DNA of 64,000 nt from Chromobacterium vaccinii (lineage in GTDB: Bacteria; Pseudomonadota; Gammaproteobacteria; Burkholderiales; Chromobacteriaceae). The stretch covers positions 62,001 through 126,000 of the forward strand of contig NZ_JZJL01000001.1 in assembly GCF_000971335.1 (NCBI RefSeq). Direction: 5' to 3'. This document shows, piece after piece, positions 39,462-48,190 of the stretch (position 1 is its first letter; every line of letters begins with the position of its first letter). The notes under the pieces are model-generated. The model worked only from the letters and a program-made list of their open reading frames with translations, made no database searches and had not been told where the DNA came from. The position numbers were made by a program, and so were the translations under genes.

Positions 39462-39702
39462 CGTATTAGCTCAATTGTTCTCTTGAAGCACGCCGTCTAC
39501 GTTCAGCAAAAGTGGATGTTGGTAACCCATGCGCAATCCACCTGCTATGGGTTGTTATTACTCCGGCAGTTCAATTCCGAATTGATACTTATAATTCTTT
39601 GTGACATTTGATGTGAGGGCCACAAGGTCACTTGGCAAAAATGGGACTCGCAAGCGTGCGTCATGCCCCATTTTATAGTGATTCAGGCATTTTCTCGCTA
39701 GA
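39462..39702. other. Non-coding stretch in the left part of the transposon
   Basis: About 240 AT-rich bases between the left-end terminator and the convergent cargo gene. No gene, repeat or RNA structure was recognised. Confidence 0.5.
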
Positions 39703-40347
39703 TTACTCAGCTACGGACCTCAAATAGTGACACTCTGTCTCAAGATTCAAGATCGACATTAATGCAGGCTGATCAATCTGCTGCCCAAGACCAACCTTAA
39801 ACGTGCTGGCGCTCGAATAATAAATATCTAAATGATGTAATGGATGATGGTGTCCATCCTCACGGATATCATCCCAGTCATACCGGATGTAACCATCCTC
39901 GGCAATCATCAGCTCTCGCACTAACGTCCAAAGCTGCGGATCATAGTCTGACATTTCCATGATTGGATCAATAAATCTGCAAAAATCCCGAACACCAAAT
40001 ATTTCACCAGAATCGATTAGCGCAATGATATTTGATGAAACTCTACTGTCAATTTCTATTCCCTCCCTAGAAAAAAATTGATACTGTTCATCACGCAAAA
40101 TTACGCTAAATGGAAAGCTTATCGAAAATATCTTTCTCCCACCCTCTGACGTACAGAAAAGCCGGCTCATCTTCCCTACACAGATAGTAAGGCGTGCGCT
40201 AAAATTGGCTCCTTCCGCAGGCTGCCCTACCAAAAAATTTTTGACTGTCTCCATCCAAAGAACAATGATGTCACGTTTTGAACGAATGGCTGATAGGTAT
40301 GTTTCAGCCTGGTACCTATCAATATTAAGATTGAATTGCTTAGCCAC
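39703..40347 (-). CDS. DUF2290-like protein, partner of the SF1 helicase
   Basis: 214 residues, low GC. The middle and C-terminal part have a striking histidine cluster, YIRYDWDDIREDGHHHPLHH (His166-172), followed by LDIYYSSASTFKVGLGQ. This pattern resembles the DUF2290 family as I remember it, which has no settled function. The cluster suggests a metal site or nuclease-like centre, but no named fold is clear. It follows the helicase gene by only 2 bases, so the two form one operon. It is cargo of the Tn7-like element. A defence role is a guess from this context. Confidence 0.6.
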   Translation of the reverse strand: MAKQFNLNIDRYQAETYLSAIRSKRDIIVLWMETVKNFLVGQPAEGANFSARLTICVGKMSRLFCTSEGGRKIFSISFPFSVILRDEQYQFFSREGIEIDSRVSSNIIALIDSGEIFGVRDFCRFIDPIMEMSDYDPQLWTLVRELMIAEDGYIRYDWDDIREDGHHHPLHHLDIYYSSASTFKVGLGQQIDQPALMSILNLETECHYLRSVAE

Positions 40348-40349
40348 GT

Positions 40350-42362
40350 TTAAGCCCTGCTCTTTATCATTCTTTCGTACATAAACCGGCTAGTCTCCCT
40401 GATATTATCCATATCAGGCTCTTCTCCGATCACTTTCTTGAGTGCATCAATTAGCTGCTCACGCCATAAAGGAAGAACGCCAATTTCATCGAAGGCCTTA
40501 TCAGCCATATCGAAGAAGGAGAGGGTGCTAGCAGCTACCGTAATTGTAGTCTTTATCCGAGCCTTTTCTTCATCATTAGGCGGCATGACCTCGATCTTAC
40601 CTTCCGCGTTAATTCGGCTCAATCCGTCAGAAATATGATGAAGTATATCTTGGTTAAGCTCGGCCGAAACAATCATTCGTGACTGAAGGAAGGAGCGTGT
40701 CAAAGTCATATAGAGCGAATTTCGATAAACATAACCATTAGTAATGCTTTTGCTTACACAGATAACAAATGGGAATTCAAGGCCTTTAACATTATTTTTG
40801 TTACTTACAAACAATTGCCCCGGCTCTCGACGCTTTGTTTCATGAGCCTTGTTTACTAGCCATCCGAGCTCCCTGCGTACCAAGATAGAGAGCTTATCTG
40901 CTAGTGGAAAAGCCTCATCATTTCTGTCAAGGATGATGATCCCAACATCATCAGGCTGTAAGGATGGATGTTCTTGGGCAAGTTGACGAATTGCAGTGAC
41001 GATACTAAATGCAGCAGCATCTAGGAAGTTTCCACTAACAGACTCAAGCACCACACTCGGGACATCATTTTCTATATCCTCAAAACGCCTTAACGGCTCA
41101 CGCGTTAAGCGGTATAAAGAGTTTGAGGCGGCCTTCTCTACAATGTAACCGCAAGCAACCCACTCAGGGTCCTCTAACCAGCGTAATTTGGTTTCTTCAA
41201 ACAAGCCCATTCCAATAGCATGAGCAAACATAAGTGTTCTTGGATCCGTGCGGTAACACTTGCTCAGCAGATGGTCAGGCGCAATATTTGGAGTAATGTT
41301 GGCATCGAAGATGCTCTGAAATATGTCACCCGCAACATACAATGTATCTCGGCTAACTTTTCGGCAAAGAGCTATAAATGACTCAGGAAAATCTTGGCTT
41401 TCATCAATAAGAATATGATCAAAATATGGATCAACCTCTTCTCCTAACTCTTCAAGAGCTTCGCTACAGGCTCTGGCGAATGACATGTACGCACTGAATG
41501 GCTTGAACTGTAGTTTATATACGCTACAAATAAGGCGGTAGGTACCTGAATTGGGGAGTGCATTTGATCCCCATCCATGAACACACCAAAGGCGTGACTC
41601 CCAAGCAATTTGCTCTTCAACCTTCATGAAATTGAAGAAGTCTGGTATTCTTTTCCGAAGATGCTCTGCCAGAATCTTATTGTGGCAGGTGAAGAGAATT
41701 TTAGAGTTTGGCCGATTTACATATAAATCTCTAAGCTTGTGCAGTAGCAGCTCTGTTTTTCCAGTCCCAGACAAACCTTGGATTCGTACGATGTCATTCT
41801 TTGGTTTTTCATAAATAAATCGGGTTTGATCACCATCAAATAACTGTATTTTACGCTTTACCCTATCCAGCAGACTGATCGGCAAATCTGCTTGCACGCG
41901 CTCAATGTCATTGATACTACCAGTGAGAAGGGATACCAATAGCTCCGCTATTCGCTGCTTTGCGGGATCGTGCAGTTCTGACTCTTTTATCCAAGCATCA
42001 AAAGGCTCAATCTCATCGGCATAAATCGTTGCAATTAGTTCAGACTTCCAAGTCCGTGGGCGACCAATAGCTTCTTTATACCTATATTTGTCAGAAATTG
42101 AGGCAAGATCCTCAACGAAATCATCAACGAATTCGTCGAATGAATCATTGTTTCCACTGAAATCTATGAACGTCAGTTTCCTCTTGGGAGAGAGTACGAC
42201 GACTACACTCGGGTGATCGTAGGTATATCTACTATCACCAAGAGGGCTGGAAATTACATAAATTTGCTCTCGATTTGATATCGCGTGATTTTCGACTTCA
42301 TCAAGGAATCCTTGATTCAGATGATTTTTTTCTGCTTGGAGGAAAAAGAAACTGTTTGACAT
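40350..42362 (-). CDS. UvrD/Rep-like superfamily 1 helicase or ATPase
   Basis: 670 residues, low GC. A distinct N-terminal domain (1-170) precedes an SF1 motor: Walker A GLSGTGKT at 196-203, motif Ia (KILFTCHNKILAEHL), Walker B ILIDESQDF at 317-325, motif III (YVAGDIFQSIFD), a motif V-like KGLEFPFVICV and motif VI-like YMTLTRSFLQSRMIV. It resembles UvrD-type ATP-binding proteins, but the N-terminal part is unfamiliar. Operon with the DUF2290-like gene. Such helicase-plus-partner pairs are common in defence islands; here the role is inferred only. Confidence 0.8.
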   Translation of the reverse strand: MSNSFFFLQAEKNHLNQGFLDEVENHAISNREQIYVISSPLGDSRYTYDHPSVVVVLSPKRKLTFIDFSGNNDSFDEFVDDFVEDLASISDKYRYKEAIGRPRTWKSELIATIYADEIEPFDAWIKESELHDPAKQRIAELLVSLLTGSINDIERVQADLPISLLDRVKRKIQLFDGDQTRFIYEKPKNDIVRIQGLSGTGKTELLLHKLRDLYVNRPNSKILFTCHNKILAEHLRKRIPDFFNFMKVEEQIAWESRLWCVHGWGSNALPNSGTYRLICSVYKLQFKPFSAYMSFARACSEALEELGEEVDPYFDHILIDESQDFPESFIALCRKVSRDTLYVAGDIFQSIFDANITPNIAPDHLLSKCYRTDPRTLMFAHAIGMGLFEETKLRWLEDPEWVACGYIVEKAASNSLYRLTREPLRRFEDIENDVPSVVLESVSGNFLDAAAFSIVTAIRQLAQEHPSLQPDDVGIIILDRNDEAFPLADKLSILVRRELGWLVNKAHETKRREPGQLFVSNKNNVKGLEFPFVICVSKSITNGYVYRNSLYMTLTRSFLQSRMIVSAELNQDILHHISDGLSRINAEGKIEVMPPNDEEKARIKTTITVAASTLSFFDMADKAFDEIGVLPLWREQLIDALKKVIGEEPDMDNIRETSRFMYERMIKSRA

Positions 42363-42715
42363 TGATAAAGCCCGATAAAGAGATATGTATGGAAATATTT
42401 TAAATTTAAATATTTCAAGTTTACACTAAAATAGCGGTTAGCATGATCTATATCCTTGCAGCCAGTTTCACTTCAGGGCAATGTCATTTTTGATTTGAAA
42501 GTCATTGTATTTTATGAGAAACCTGAGCGATTCAAAATATATGATCAATAAAATTTACCAAAAACCCACGATCCCGCACAGCACTTCCTTGCCGTACTCT
42601 TTGTACTGTCTACATCGGTTCACCTTGGCTCAAGCTCTCTAACGGTTTTTGTTAGCAACTCTAAGCTACTCGCTGATCAGCCAGTACCAATTAGCTTTGG
42701 TCCATTTTACCTCGC
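42363..42715. other. Cargo intergenic region upstream of the helicase operon
   Basis: About 350 AT-rich bases. It should hold the helicase promoter and the end of the tcmP transcript. No open frame, strong hairpin or known RNA was seen. Confidence 0.5.
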
Positions 42716-43990
42716 TCACAAGAAAAGCTTCGGTTGGTCTGTGGCGAATAAAACAAGCTTTTCTTTTGCCTTGGAGCCTCGGCGAAGCACTCGCCCATTT
42801 TCATCCATCAAGGTAATTTCGTTACCAGCATGCAAACTTGTCAAAGTTGTCAAATAGTGTGCTTTCGATGCCCCTGTATGATTACAGGTTGCATTCAAGA
42901 ATTCCTCCACTTTTACTCCATTAGAAAAGCGACCATGAAGCATACGTGGAATTTGTTCAGATAGACGTTCCAGAGTCATCTGGTGGTAGGCTGGCTGGAA
43001 AGAAAATATTTCTAACTCCCCAGCCATAAATCTATCGTCATGCAGTGGTGAATAGCCCATCATATTGAATCTATCAAGCCCTTCTCCAGCATATTGGACA
43101 ACCTCATTCCCATATCGCCATCCAATTTCATTCATGACGTGCCTGGCAGTTGGTTGCCTTGACATGTGAATCAGCCAGTACAAGCCGTAGCCATGGGGGT
43201 TCTTAATAAAGAAGCTTTCATAATATCCTGCCCCACAGTCACGCGTTATAGCCTCATAGAAGTATTTTTGAAGAATCTGCCTACGATTGTCTTCATCTCC
43301 CTTTTCCCATAGTTGCTCCACTCTCCCCCTGAGATGGTCAAGTGAGAACTGTGTTTTTTCAATGAAACTGTCAATATTCTTCTCACTGATATAATTAATG
43401 AGAGAATCGACATTGAAATTTAGGATGATTTCTGAGAAAGGAAGTCTGGACAAGATTTTGTTGATCATGCCAACCGAAATCTGGTTGTAACCATACTGAT
43501 CCAATAGAAAAAGCGCCCTTGCCTTCGGGTTGGCGGTCTCAATTCTTTGAATAATGGTTTCGATTGCTTGATTGAAGGTACTTTTGATTAACTGGATTCG
43601 CCCCTGGTTAAGCCATGGCGCAAAGGGGCTATTTTCAATATTTTTTCTGAGACCATAATGGGCATCCTTGTCTTTGTCGATAAAAAAATACTGCCCAAAA
43701 ACCTGAAAAGGATTAGTTGTACGCCCCTTATTGACATACGTCTCTCCCTCGAAACAAGCCTCCATCATTATGAATGGCGAACCACTAACAATTTGGCTTG
43801 GACGTTGAAACCAATATTTCCCACCACCAGCGAATCCATCTATGAAATACATTGGAAGTTTGGGAACTAGTGGGTTCTTTCCATAGACTTTTATATACTC
43901 AACTATGTAGTCTCGTAAAATTTCGTGCTTTACCTTGCTATGTGCTTCAAGCTCAGGTGGATTTTCCCAGTCATAGTGCTTTCGTGGCAT
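42716..43990 (-). CDS. tcmP: Three-Cys-motif partner protein TcmP
   Basis: About 424 residues from the ATG at 43990 (MPRKHYDWENPPELEAHSKV). The family's N-terminal pattern is present: K-HEILRDYI, then FIDGFAGGGKY near residue 50, FIDKDKDAHYGLR and ALFLLDQYGYNQ. The fold recalls a nucleotide-binding or methyltransferase-like Rossmann domain (DGFAGGG). TcmP is so named because it pairs with a three-cysteine protein (DUF5131, Gp37/Gp68-like), and just such a gene lies 200 bases upstream on the same strand. The biochemical role is unknown. In-frame ATGs upstream at 44014 and 44053 are possible starts. Confidence 0.8.
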   Translation of the reverse strand: MPRKHYDWENPPELEAHSKVKHEILRDYIVEYIKVYGKNPLVPKLPMYFIDGFAGGGKYWFQRPSQIVSGSPFIMMEACFEGETYVNKGRTTNPFQVFGQYFFIDKDKDAHYGLRKNIENSPFAPWLNQGRIQLIKSTFNQAIETIIQRIETANPKARALFLLDQYGYNQISVGMINKILSRLPFSEIILNFNVDSLINYISEKNIDSFIEKTQFSLDHLRGRVEQLWEKGDEDNRRQILQKYFYEAITRDCGAGYYESFFIKNPHGYGLYWLIHMSRQPTARHVMNEIGWRYGNEVVQYAGEGLDRFNMMGYSPLHDDRFMAGELEIFSFQPAYHQMTLERLSEQIPRMLHGRFSNGVKVEEFLNATCNHTGASKAHYLTTLTSLHAGNEITLMDENGRVLRRGSKAKEKLVLFATDQPKLFL

Positions 43991-44186
43991 ATGGATATAT
44001 GGCTTCCAGCCCATGCAAGGGCATCCAGATATAATGATCCAACTAAAATTCAATGCACGAGATAACTATGTTAAAAATTCCTTGCGAACTCCCATCCATT
44101 TTCATGAATTAGGGAGCGGCAGAGCACATAAATTATCAGCCCGATTAAATTTTTTATATCTGCAAGTTTATGGATAATTTCTTACG

Positions 44187-44933
44187 TCAAGTTCTCACTT
44201 CAACAGCCGGCATTTCGTCCCAAGTCCGACCATGCAGTTCTCGCCCGTTATATTTCTTGGCGCGTTTTACACCATCGGATCCCCAGCCACCCCACTGCTT
44301 GAAGAAGAACGCGACGCCGGCGTCTTCGCATTGACCGCGAATCGAGTCGACCCAGTCAATTTTCATCGGTCGTGCTTTAGGCCCGGACTCCCCACCCACG
44401 ATTACCCAATGGATGTTGGTTAAGTCCAACACGCCTACATCCTCGAGCAGCGGCTCAACTGAGAGGAAGCGGATTGCTGCATCGACACGGCGCAGGTGAT
44501 CAATGCGCGGTACGCCGTATCTGCGATCCTCGACCGACACGCCTAACCAAGCGTTGCTTGGAGCGGTTTTACCTGTAAAGAACGCCTCCAGACGATCAGC
44601 CCGCTTGGTCAGGATCTGAAATGTATGCCAGTGGGCACGCTCGATAACGTCAAAGACCTTAGCCACATAGTCGAACGGCACGTCTTCATGAAACAGGTCC
44701 GACATGGAGTTCACGAAGTAGGTGGTCGACGTTTTACGCTTCAGCGGGTCATCCAAACGTTGTGGCAACAGCGTCAATTCGAAACCATTCTCGTAGCCAG
44801 GAGTCTTCATCGCTTGTAATCGACCAGCCATACCCTCTGCGTAGCAGTGCTTGCACCCCGGAGAAATCTTGGTGCACCCCACTGTCGGGTTCCAAGTTCG
44901 CTCAGTCCACTCTATTTTGCTTACCGTTGTCAT
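44187..44933 (-). CDS. DUF5131 (phage Gp37/Gp68-like) three-cysteine protein
   Basis: 248 residues. The N-terminus SKIEWTERTWNPTVGCTKIS carries Cys20, then Cys27 and Cys30 in SPGCKHCYAEGM. This CX6CX2C cluster is reminiscent of radical SAM iron-sulphur sites. WLGVSVEDRRYGVPRIDHLR, RFLSVEPLLEDVG and WVIVGGESGPKARPM are hallmark blocks of the family. It is usually found in phages and islands together with TcmP. The ATG overlaps the stop of a 39-residue upstream reading frame (ATGA), so it may be translationally coupled to a decayed gene. Confidence 0.85.
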   Translation of the reverse strand: MTTVSKIEWTERTWNPTVGCTKISPGCKHCYAEGMAGRLQAMKTPGYENGFELTLLPQRLDDPLKRKTSTTYFVNSMSDLFHEDVPFDYVAKVFDVIERAHWHTFQILTKRADRLEAFFTGKTAPSNAWLGVSVEDRRYGVPRIDHLRRVDAAIRFLSVEPLLEDVGVLDLTNIHWVIVGGESGPKARPMKIDWVDSIRGQCEDAGVAFFFKQWGGWGSDGVKRAKKYNGRELHGRTWDEMPAVEVRT

Positions 44934-45049
44934 AATTGCACCTCATTATCGCGATTTTGTAACTCTTCCTGCAACTTGGCAATCGCCAACTCCAGTATTT
45001 CTGCCTGGCCTAGCCCCAAGGTTTTTCTGAGTTCCGCTAGGTTCTGCAT
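44930..45049 (-). CDS. 39-residue peptide resembling a ribbon-helix-helix antitoxin tail
   Basis: The frame starts MQNLAELRKTLGLGQAEILE and continues about 19 residues to the stop, which overlaps the DUF5131 start. The pattern LRKTLGLGQAEILELAI recalls the helices of CopG/ParD-type ribbon-helix-helix proteins, but the DNA-contacting strand is missing. No toxin lies beside it. It could be a remnant or a leader peptide. A plus-strand HigA remnant begins within 2 bases of its start codon. Confidence 0.4.
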   Translation of the reverse strand: MQNLAELRKTLGLGQAEILELAIAKLQEELQNRDNEVQL

Positions 45050-45050
45050 T

Positions 45051-45209
45051 CTGCACGGTCATACAGGGATTAGTGCCGATATGGCCCTCCGCCTTGCAGA
45101 AGCATTAGGTACCAGCCCTGAGCTCTGGCTAGGTATGCAATCCTCCTGGGCGCTTTGGCAGGAACAACAGAAGCCACGGCCGCATGTCGAGAAGCTGTTG
45201 ATACGCTGA
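45051..45209 (+). pseudogene. HigA antitoxin remnant
   Basis: The C-terminal 50 or so residues match HigA/VapI antitoxins very well (ISADMALRLAEALGTSPELW followed by LGMQSSWALW). The first half, including the start of the HTH, is missing, and no HigB toxin is nearby. Codons upstream in this frame do not continue the family. Confidence 0.75.
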
Positions 45210-45282
45210 ACAGAGAGCCTGAGCGGGCAGCCTGTCCTGGCCTGATCACCCCGTAACCAGATGGCGCCGTGTTTCATCAACC

Positions 45283-45684
45283 TCAGACCGGTAGTCCCCA
45301 AGAAATTGACTGAAGTACCCGGCGGACCATCTCGGCCCCAAGTGCGGTATCCAGCAAGCTGATGGGTGTGCAATCAAGCTCTTGGTGATAACGGGTCAAC
45401 CATTCGCGAGCGTGTTCATCACTCCCCAGCGTTTCTCTCGCCTCCCTCAGGATGCCCATCACCCGGAGTAGCCGTTCGCTAGCCACAGAATCTAGAGGCA
45501 GGCCCGATGCATTTGCCCGCGAGGCCTTCCGGACGGAGATGCCGACTACATCACCGAGCACCTGAACAGACACCTGCAGCCACTCTGCAACTAACATCAG
45601 TTGATTTGCGGGTAAACCTGCTCGGATCGCCTGGATCTGCTCCATCGGTGTCTGTTCAGTCCACTCCCAATTTTGCAATGGCAT
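45283..45684 (-). CDS. Xre/MbcA/ParS-type antitoxin-like protein
   Basis: 133 residues from the ATG at 45684 (MPLQNWEWTE), with GGAG upstream. An N-terminal HTH-like region (QLMLVAEWLQVSVQVLGDVVG) is followed by the helical C-terminal domain ERLLRVMGILREARETLGSD and LLDTALGAEMVRRVLQSISWG. That matches antitoxins of RES-type toxins (DUF2384). No RES-domain toxin follows. The 335-residue gene upstream (69-base gap) is in the same orientation, so the pair may be an unusual toxin-antitoxin set, or this is an orphan. Confidence 0.7.
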   Translation of the reverse strand: MPLQNWEWTEQTPMEQIQAIRAGLPANQLMLVAEWLQVSVQVLGDVVGISVRKASRANASGLPLDSVASERLLRVMGILREARETLGSDEHAREWLTRYHQELDCTPISLLDTALGAEMVRRVLQSISWGLPV

Positions 45685-45752
45685 TGCTGACCGACTCCGT
45701 GTACGTATTACACTCTCCCTGCTACTGGTCACGCTGCAGCCTCCTACACAAG

Positions 45753-46760
45753 TTAGCGCACTGAATTTGCGACACCGTTGGGCATACCGAAAGCTTCCTG
45801 GACTATTCCCCAGGAGCATTCATAGCTGAGCATTCCCAGTTCTGGCCTCTCCAGGCGGAGGCGTCCCCAAACCCACGTCATCATCCTTGTCATGCTGTAT
45901 CGACGCTGTCGAGGACTAGGAGGCCCATCCCTCCAGTCGGGAAATACGGGAAGGCTAAACCCAAATCGGCAATCATCGCGTTCATCACCATACATGAGAA
46001 CTTGCTTGGCTTTTCGGACATGCTGAGGCGACTTCAGGTCTGTTTTATCTATCTCGGCGGATAACGTGCCATTAAGTAGGCCAATCATATTGGCAAATTC
46101 TTTTGCATTCATCGCGCTTTTGCCATTTTGCCAAATTGTCCGTTTAAAAACCTTCTCGTCGAAGATCGCAAAGAACTCAGCGACCAAGCCCCGCTCCTTG
46201 AATGTTTCCCCGACAATCAACATGCACTTGTATATCAAATCGGCCAAGAGCTGCATGTCTTCATATTGCCGTTGATGTCGGTACACCTCCCACATCAAGA
46301 CCAGGCCCGCGAGCGCATCAAGACTACCTGTCCGAACTAGGATACGCCCTTGGCTGTTCCTCACCGAGTTTGGCGTCCACTCCAACTCCGCCTGCCTCCA
46401 GCTATACATGGCCCGACGTACTTTCAGCTCCAGCTGATTGATATATCGCTTTGTTCGCTGAAATAGAACGTCTTCAATGAGCAAGACCTCCCAGAGCGGG
46501 CTGAGCAGTTCCTGAGATGAGCCTGGCACCACGTCCTCCACCGTTGAAGTTAGCTTGGCTTGCGGTACCCGTTTGCCATTTTTGTACCGTTGCCACTTCT
46601 TGGGTGGTGCTCGCTTCTCCCCCTCTTGGGCAGATGGCTTCTGTTCAAACCTCTTCTCCAAAGCATAGGCGGATTTTTCACCCGTTCGCAGACGAACACC
46701 CTCGTACCAATAACGTACCCGCAGTGCTTTGACGGATTCTTTTAGGCAATTTTTTTTCAT
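45753..46760 (-). CDS. Unknown 335-residue protein
   Basis: Not recognised. The N-terminal 110 residues are basic, with the pattern RYWYEGVRLRTGEKSAYALE ... KKWQRYKNGKRVP ... VVPGSSQELLSPLWEVL. The rest is mostly helical (LIYKCMLIVGETFKERGLVA and so on) with no membrane segment or obvious catalytic motif. AAAGAG lies a few bases before the ATG. It is directly upstream of the Xre/ParS-type antitoxin gene on the same strand. Cargo of the Tn7-like element. The composition of conserved-looking W, Y and G residues suggests a real, family-level protein. Confidence 0.65.
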   Translation of the reverse strand: MKKNCLKESVKALRVRYWYEGVRLRTGEKSAYALEKRFEQKPSAQEGEKRAPPKKWQRYKNGKRVPQAKLTSTVEDVVPGSSQELLSPLWEVLLIEDVLFQRTKRYINQLELKVRRAMYSWRQAELEWTPNSVRNSQGRILVRTGSLDALAGLVLMWEVYRHQRQYEDMQLLADLIYKCMLIVGETFKERGLVAEFFAIFDEKVFKRTIWQNGKSAMNAKEFANMIGLLNGTLSAEIDKTDLKSPQHVRKAKQVLMYGDERDDCRFGFSLPVFPDWRDGPPSPRQRRYSMTRMMTWVWGRLRLERPELGMLSYECSWGIVQEAFGMPNGVANSVR

Positions 46761-46928
46761 CTCTTTTTAGTCAAAAAATACGATGAAAAGCCAAGAAAAA
46801 ATCAACCAACCCATTGAATTTAAACAAATCACTTCATGGGTGGGAAAATTTCCTTATCGTTTTTTGTCCACCTATGCCAACGCTAAACCATGGCATACGC
46901 TGTATGCAATTCTGACGCGAGGTGTGAC

Positions 46929-47228
46929 GTGGCGAAACAAGCGGATATAGAGCGTTTGACTGACGAACTAAGGGACAACCTGACCAAACTGTATGGTCCC
47001 TTACTTCCCAGTCGTGAACTCTGGAAGATCTTCGGCTACGCCTCGCCCGCGGCATACCGCCAGGCCCGAGCTCGGAAATCGCTGCCCATCGAAGAGTTCG
47101 AGATCGAGGGGCGCCGCGGTTACTTTGCGCTCACATACAACGTCGCCAGCTGGCTCGCCGCACAAGGCTGCCAACAAGCGCAGACATTGCCTGAAGAGGA
47201 TCATGAAACCAGTGCGGATAGCAAATGA
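46929..47228 (+). CDS. Small putative DNA-binding protein upstream of tnsA
   Basis: About 99 residues from a GTG at 46929 (next residues AKQADIERLTDEL); an ATG at 46890 is also in frame. The segment LLPSRELWKIFGYASPAAYR looks like a helix-turn-helix or AlpA-like recognition region. EIEGRRGYFALTYNVASWLA follows. It is the only plus-strand gene between the minus-strand cargo and the tns operon, so it may regulate it. A hairpin terminator follows. The function is inferred only. Confidence 0.55.
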   Translation: MAKQADIERLTDELRDNLTKLYGPLLPSRELWKIFGYASPAAYRQARARKSLPIEEFEIEGRRGYFALTYNVASWLAAQGCQQAQTLPEEDHETSADSK

Positions 47229-47548
47229 AGGCGTGTGGGACAGGGGAAAGCCAAGCAGCTGACCATCCTGAAAACGGACCAAGATCAACCCAGGTGTGAA
47301 GGAGAGGTAGATATGAAAAAAGGCTAGCGTAAGTGGCTAGCCCTTTGATGCAAAAGACGAAGCTTTTGCGGTCTCAAACCTAGTATCGTCCCGCGCATCA
47401 AGGCGGTCAAGCCACATCCCCCCATCCCCAGCCAAAAACGTTCAGTTTTCAACTTAACGGCGGATTTTCACGTCCTTTTTTGGCCAACTTTCCAACAGAT
47501 GCGTGGCTGCGCAGGGAGAGGTCTTGCCCGCGCAGCCGGGAGAAGACG
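47229..47548 (+). promoter_or_regulatory. tnsA upstream region with hairpins
   Basis: It holds AAGGAGAGG followed by a four-codon frame (MKKG then stop, 47314-47328), a GGCTAGC/GCTAGCC hairpin with CTTT (47322-47346), and a perfect 7-base stem GCAAAAG/CTTTTGC (47350-47369). The rest up to tnsA is featureless. The tns promoter should lie here. Confidence 0.45.
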
Positions 47549-48190
47549 ATGCAAGGAGTACGACGAGTCGTTACCCGTCGGGGCCGGCACATCCGTGGTT
47601 ATTTTCCCTCCAAGAAGATGGCACAGATGGTGCCATGGGAATCGCTGCCGGAACGCGATGCCCTGCTATTGCTGGAGCTATCACCAGGTGTCGTTGCTTT
47701 TAAAGCGCAACCTGAAAAGTTGCCGTATTGGGACGGGACCGCCATGCGCGTCCACTTCCCAGATTTGTGGGTGCTTCTGTACGACGAACACGTGCTGTTC
47801 GTCGAGCTCAAGCCGGCATCCGAACTGGCCCGCCCCCAGGTCAAAGCGAAATACCGCCAGATTGCCGAACAGCTGTTGGCGCAAGGTCTGGATTATCGGC
47901 TTTTGACCGATAAGGAAATCCGGCAGGAGCCGCTGTTCAGCAATCTGAAACAGCTGCTGTATCGCTACAACCATCCCGCGAGCCCCCTCCCAACCCGCAA
48001 CCAGCTGGTTGCGGCCTTCTATCTGACCGAATCCCTCCCCTTGGCGCAATGCCTGGAGCGGTTCGGTCCAGACGTCACCAACACCCTGATCGCGCAAGCC
48101 CGGCTCTATGTCGACCTGACACAGCCCCTCGCACCGGCTTCCCTCGTTCAACTACCTACGGGAGAGTGCCATGCAACGATTTACTTTTAA
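47549..48190 (+). CDS. tnsA: Transposon endonuclease TnsA
   Basis: 213 residues from the ATG at 47549 (MQGVRRVVTRRGRHIRGYFP), which has GGGAG 7 bases upstream. It has a restriction-enzyme-like catalytic domain with Glu near residue 37 (PERDALLLLE), Asp72 (HFPDLWVLL) and Glu86-x-Lys88 (FVELKP), then a C-terminal winged-helix part. TnsA cuts the 5' ends of the element so that it leaves by cut-and-paste. The stop overlaps tnsB by 20 bases. Confidence 0.92.
   Translation: MQGVRRVVTRRGRHIRGYFPSKKMAQMVPWESLPERDALLLLELSPGVVAFKAQPEKLPYWDGTAMRVHFPDLWVLLYDEHVLFVELKPASELARPQVKAKYRQIAEQLLAQGLDYRLLTDKEIRQEPLFSNLKQLLYRYNHPASPLPTRNQLVAAFYLTESLPLAQCLERFGPDVTNTLIAQARLYVDLTQPLAPASLVQLPTGECHATIYF

Noticed and set aside
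47480-47548. N-terminal extension of TnsA
   Set aside because: The 23 extra residues do not look like TnsA, and the ATG at 47549 has a good ribosome site.
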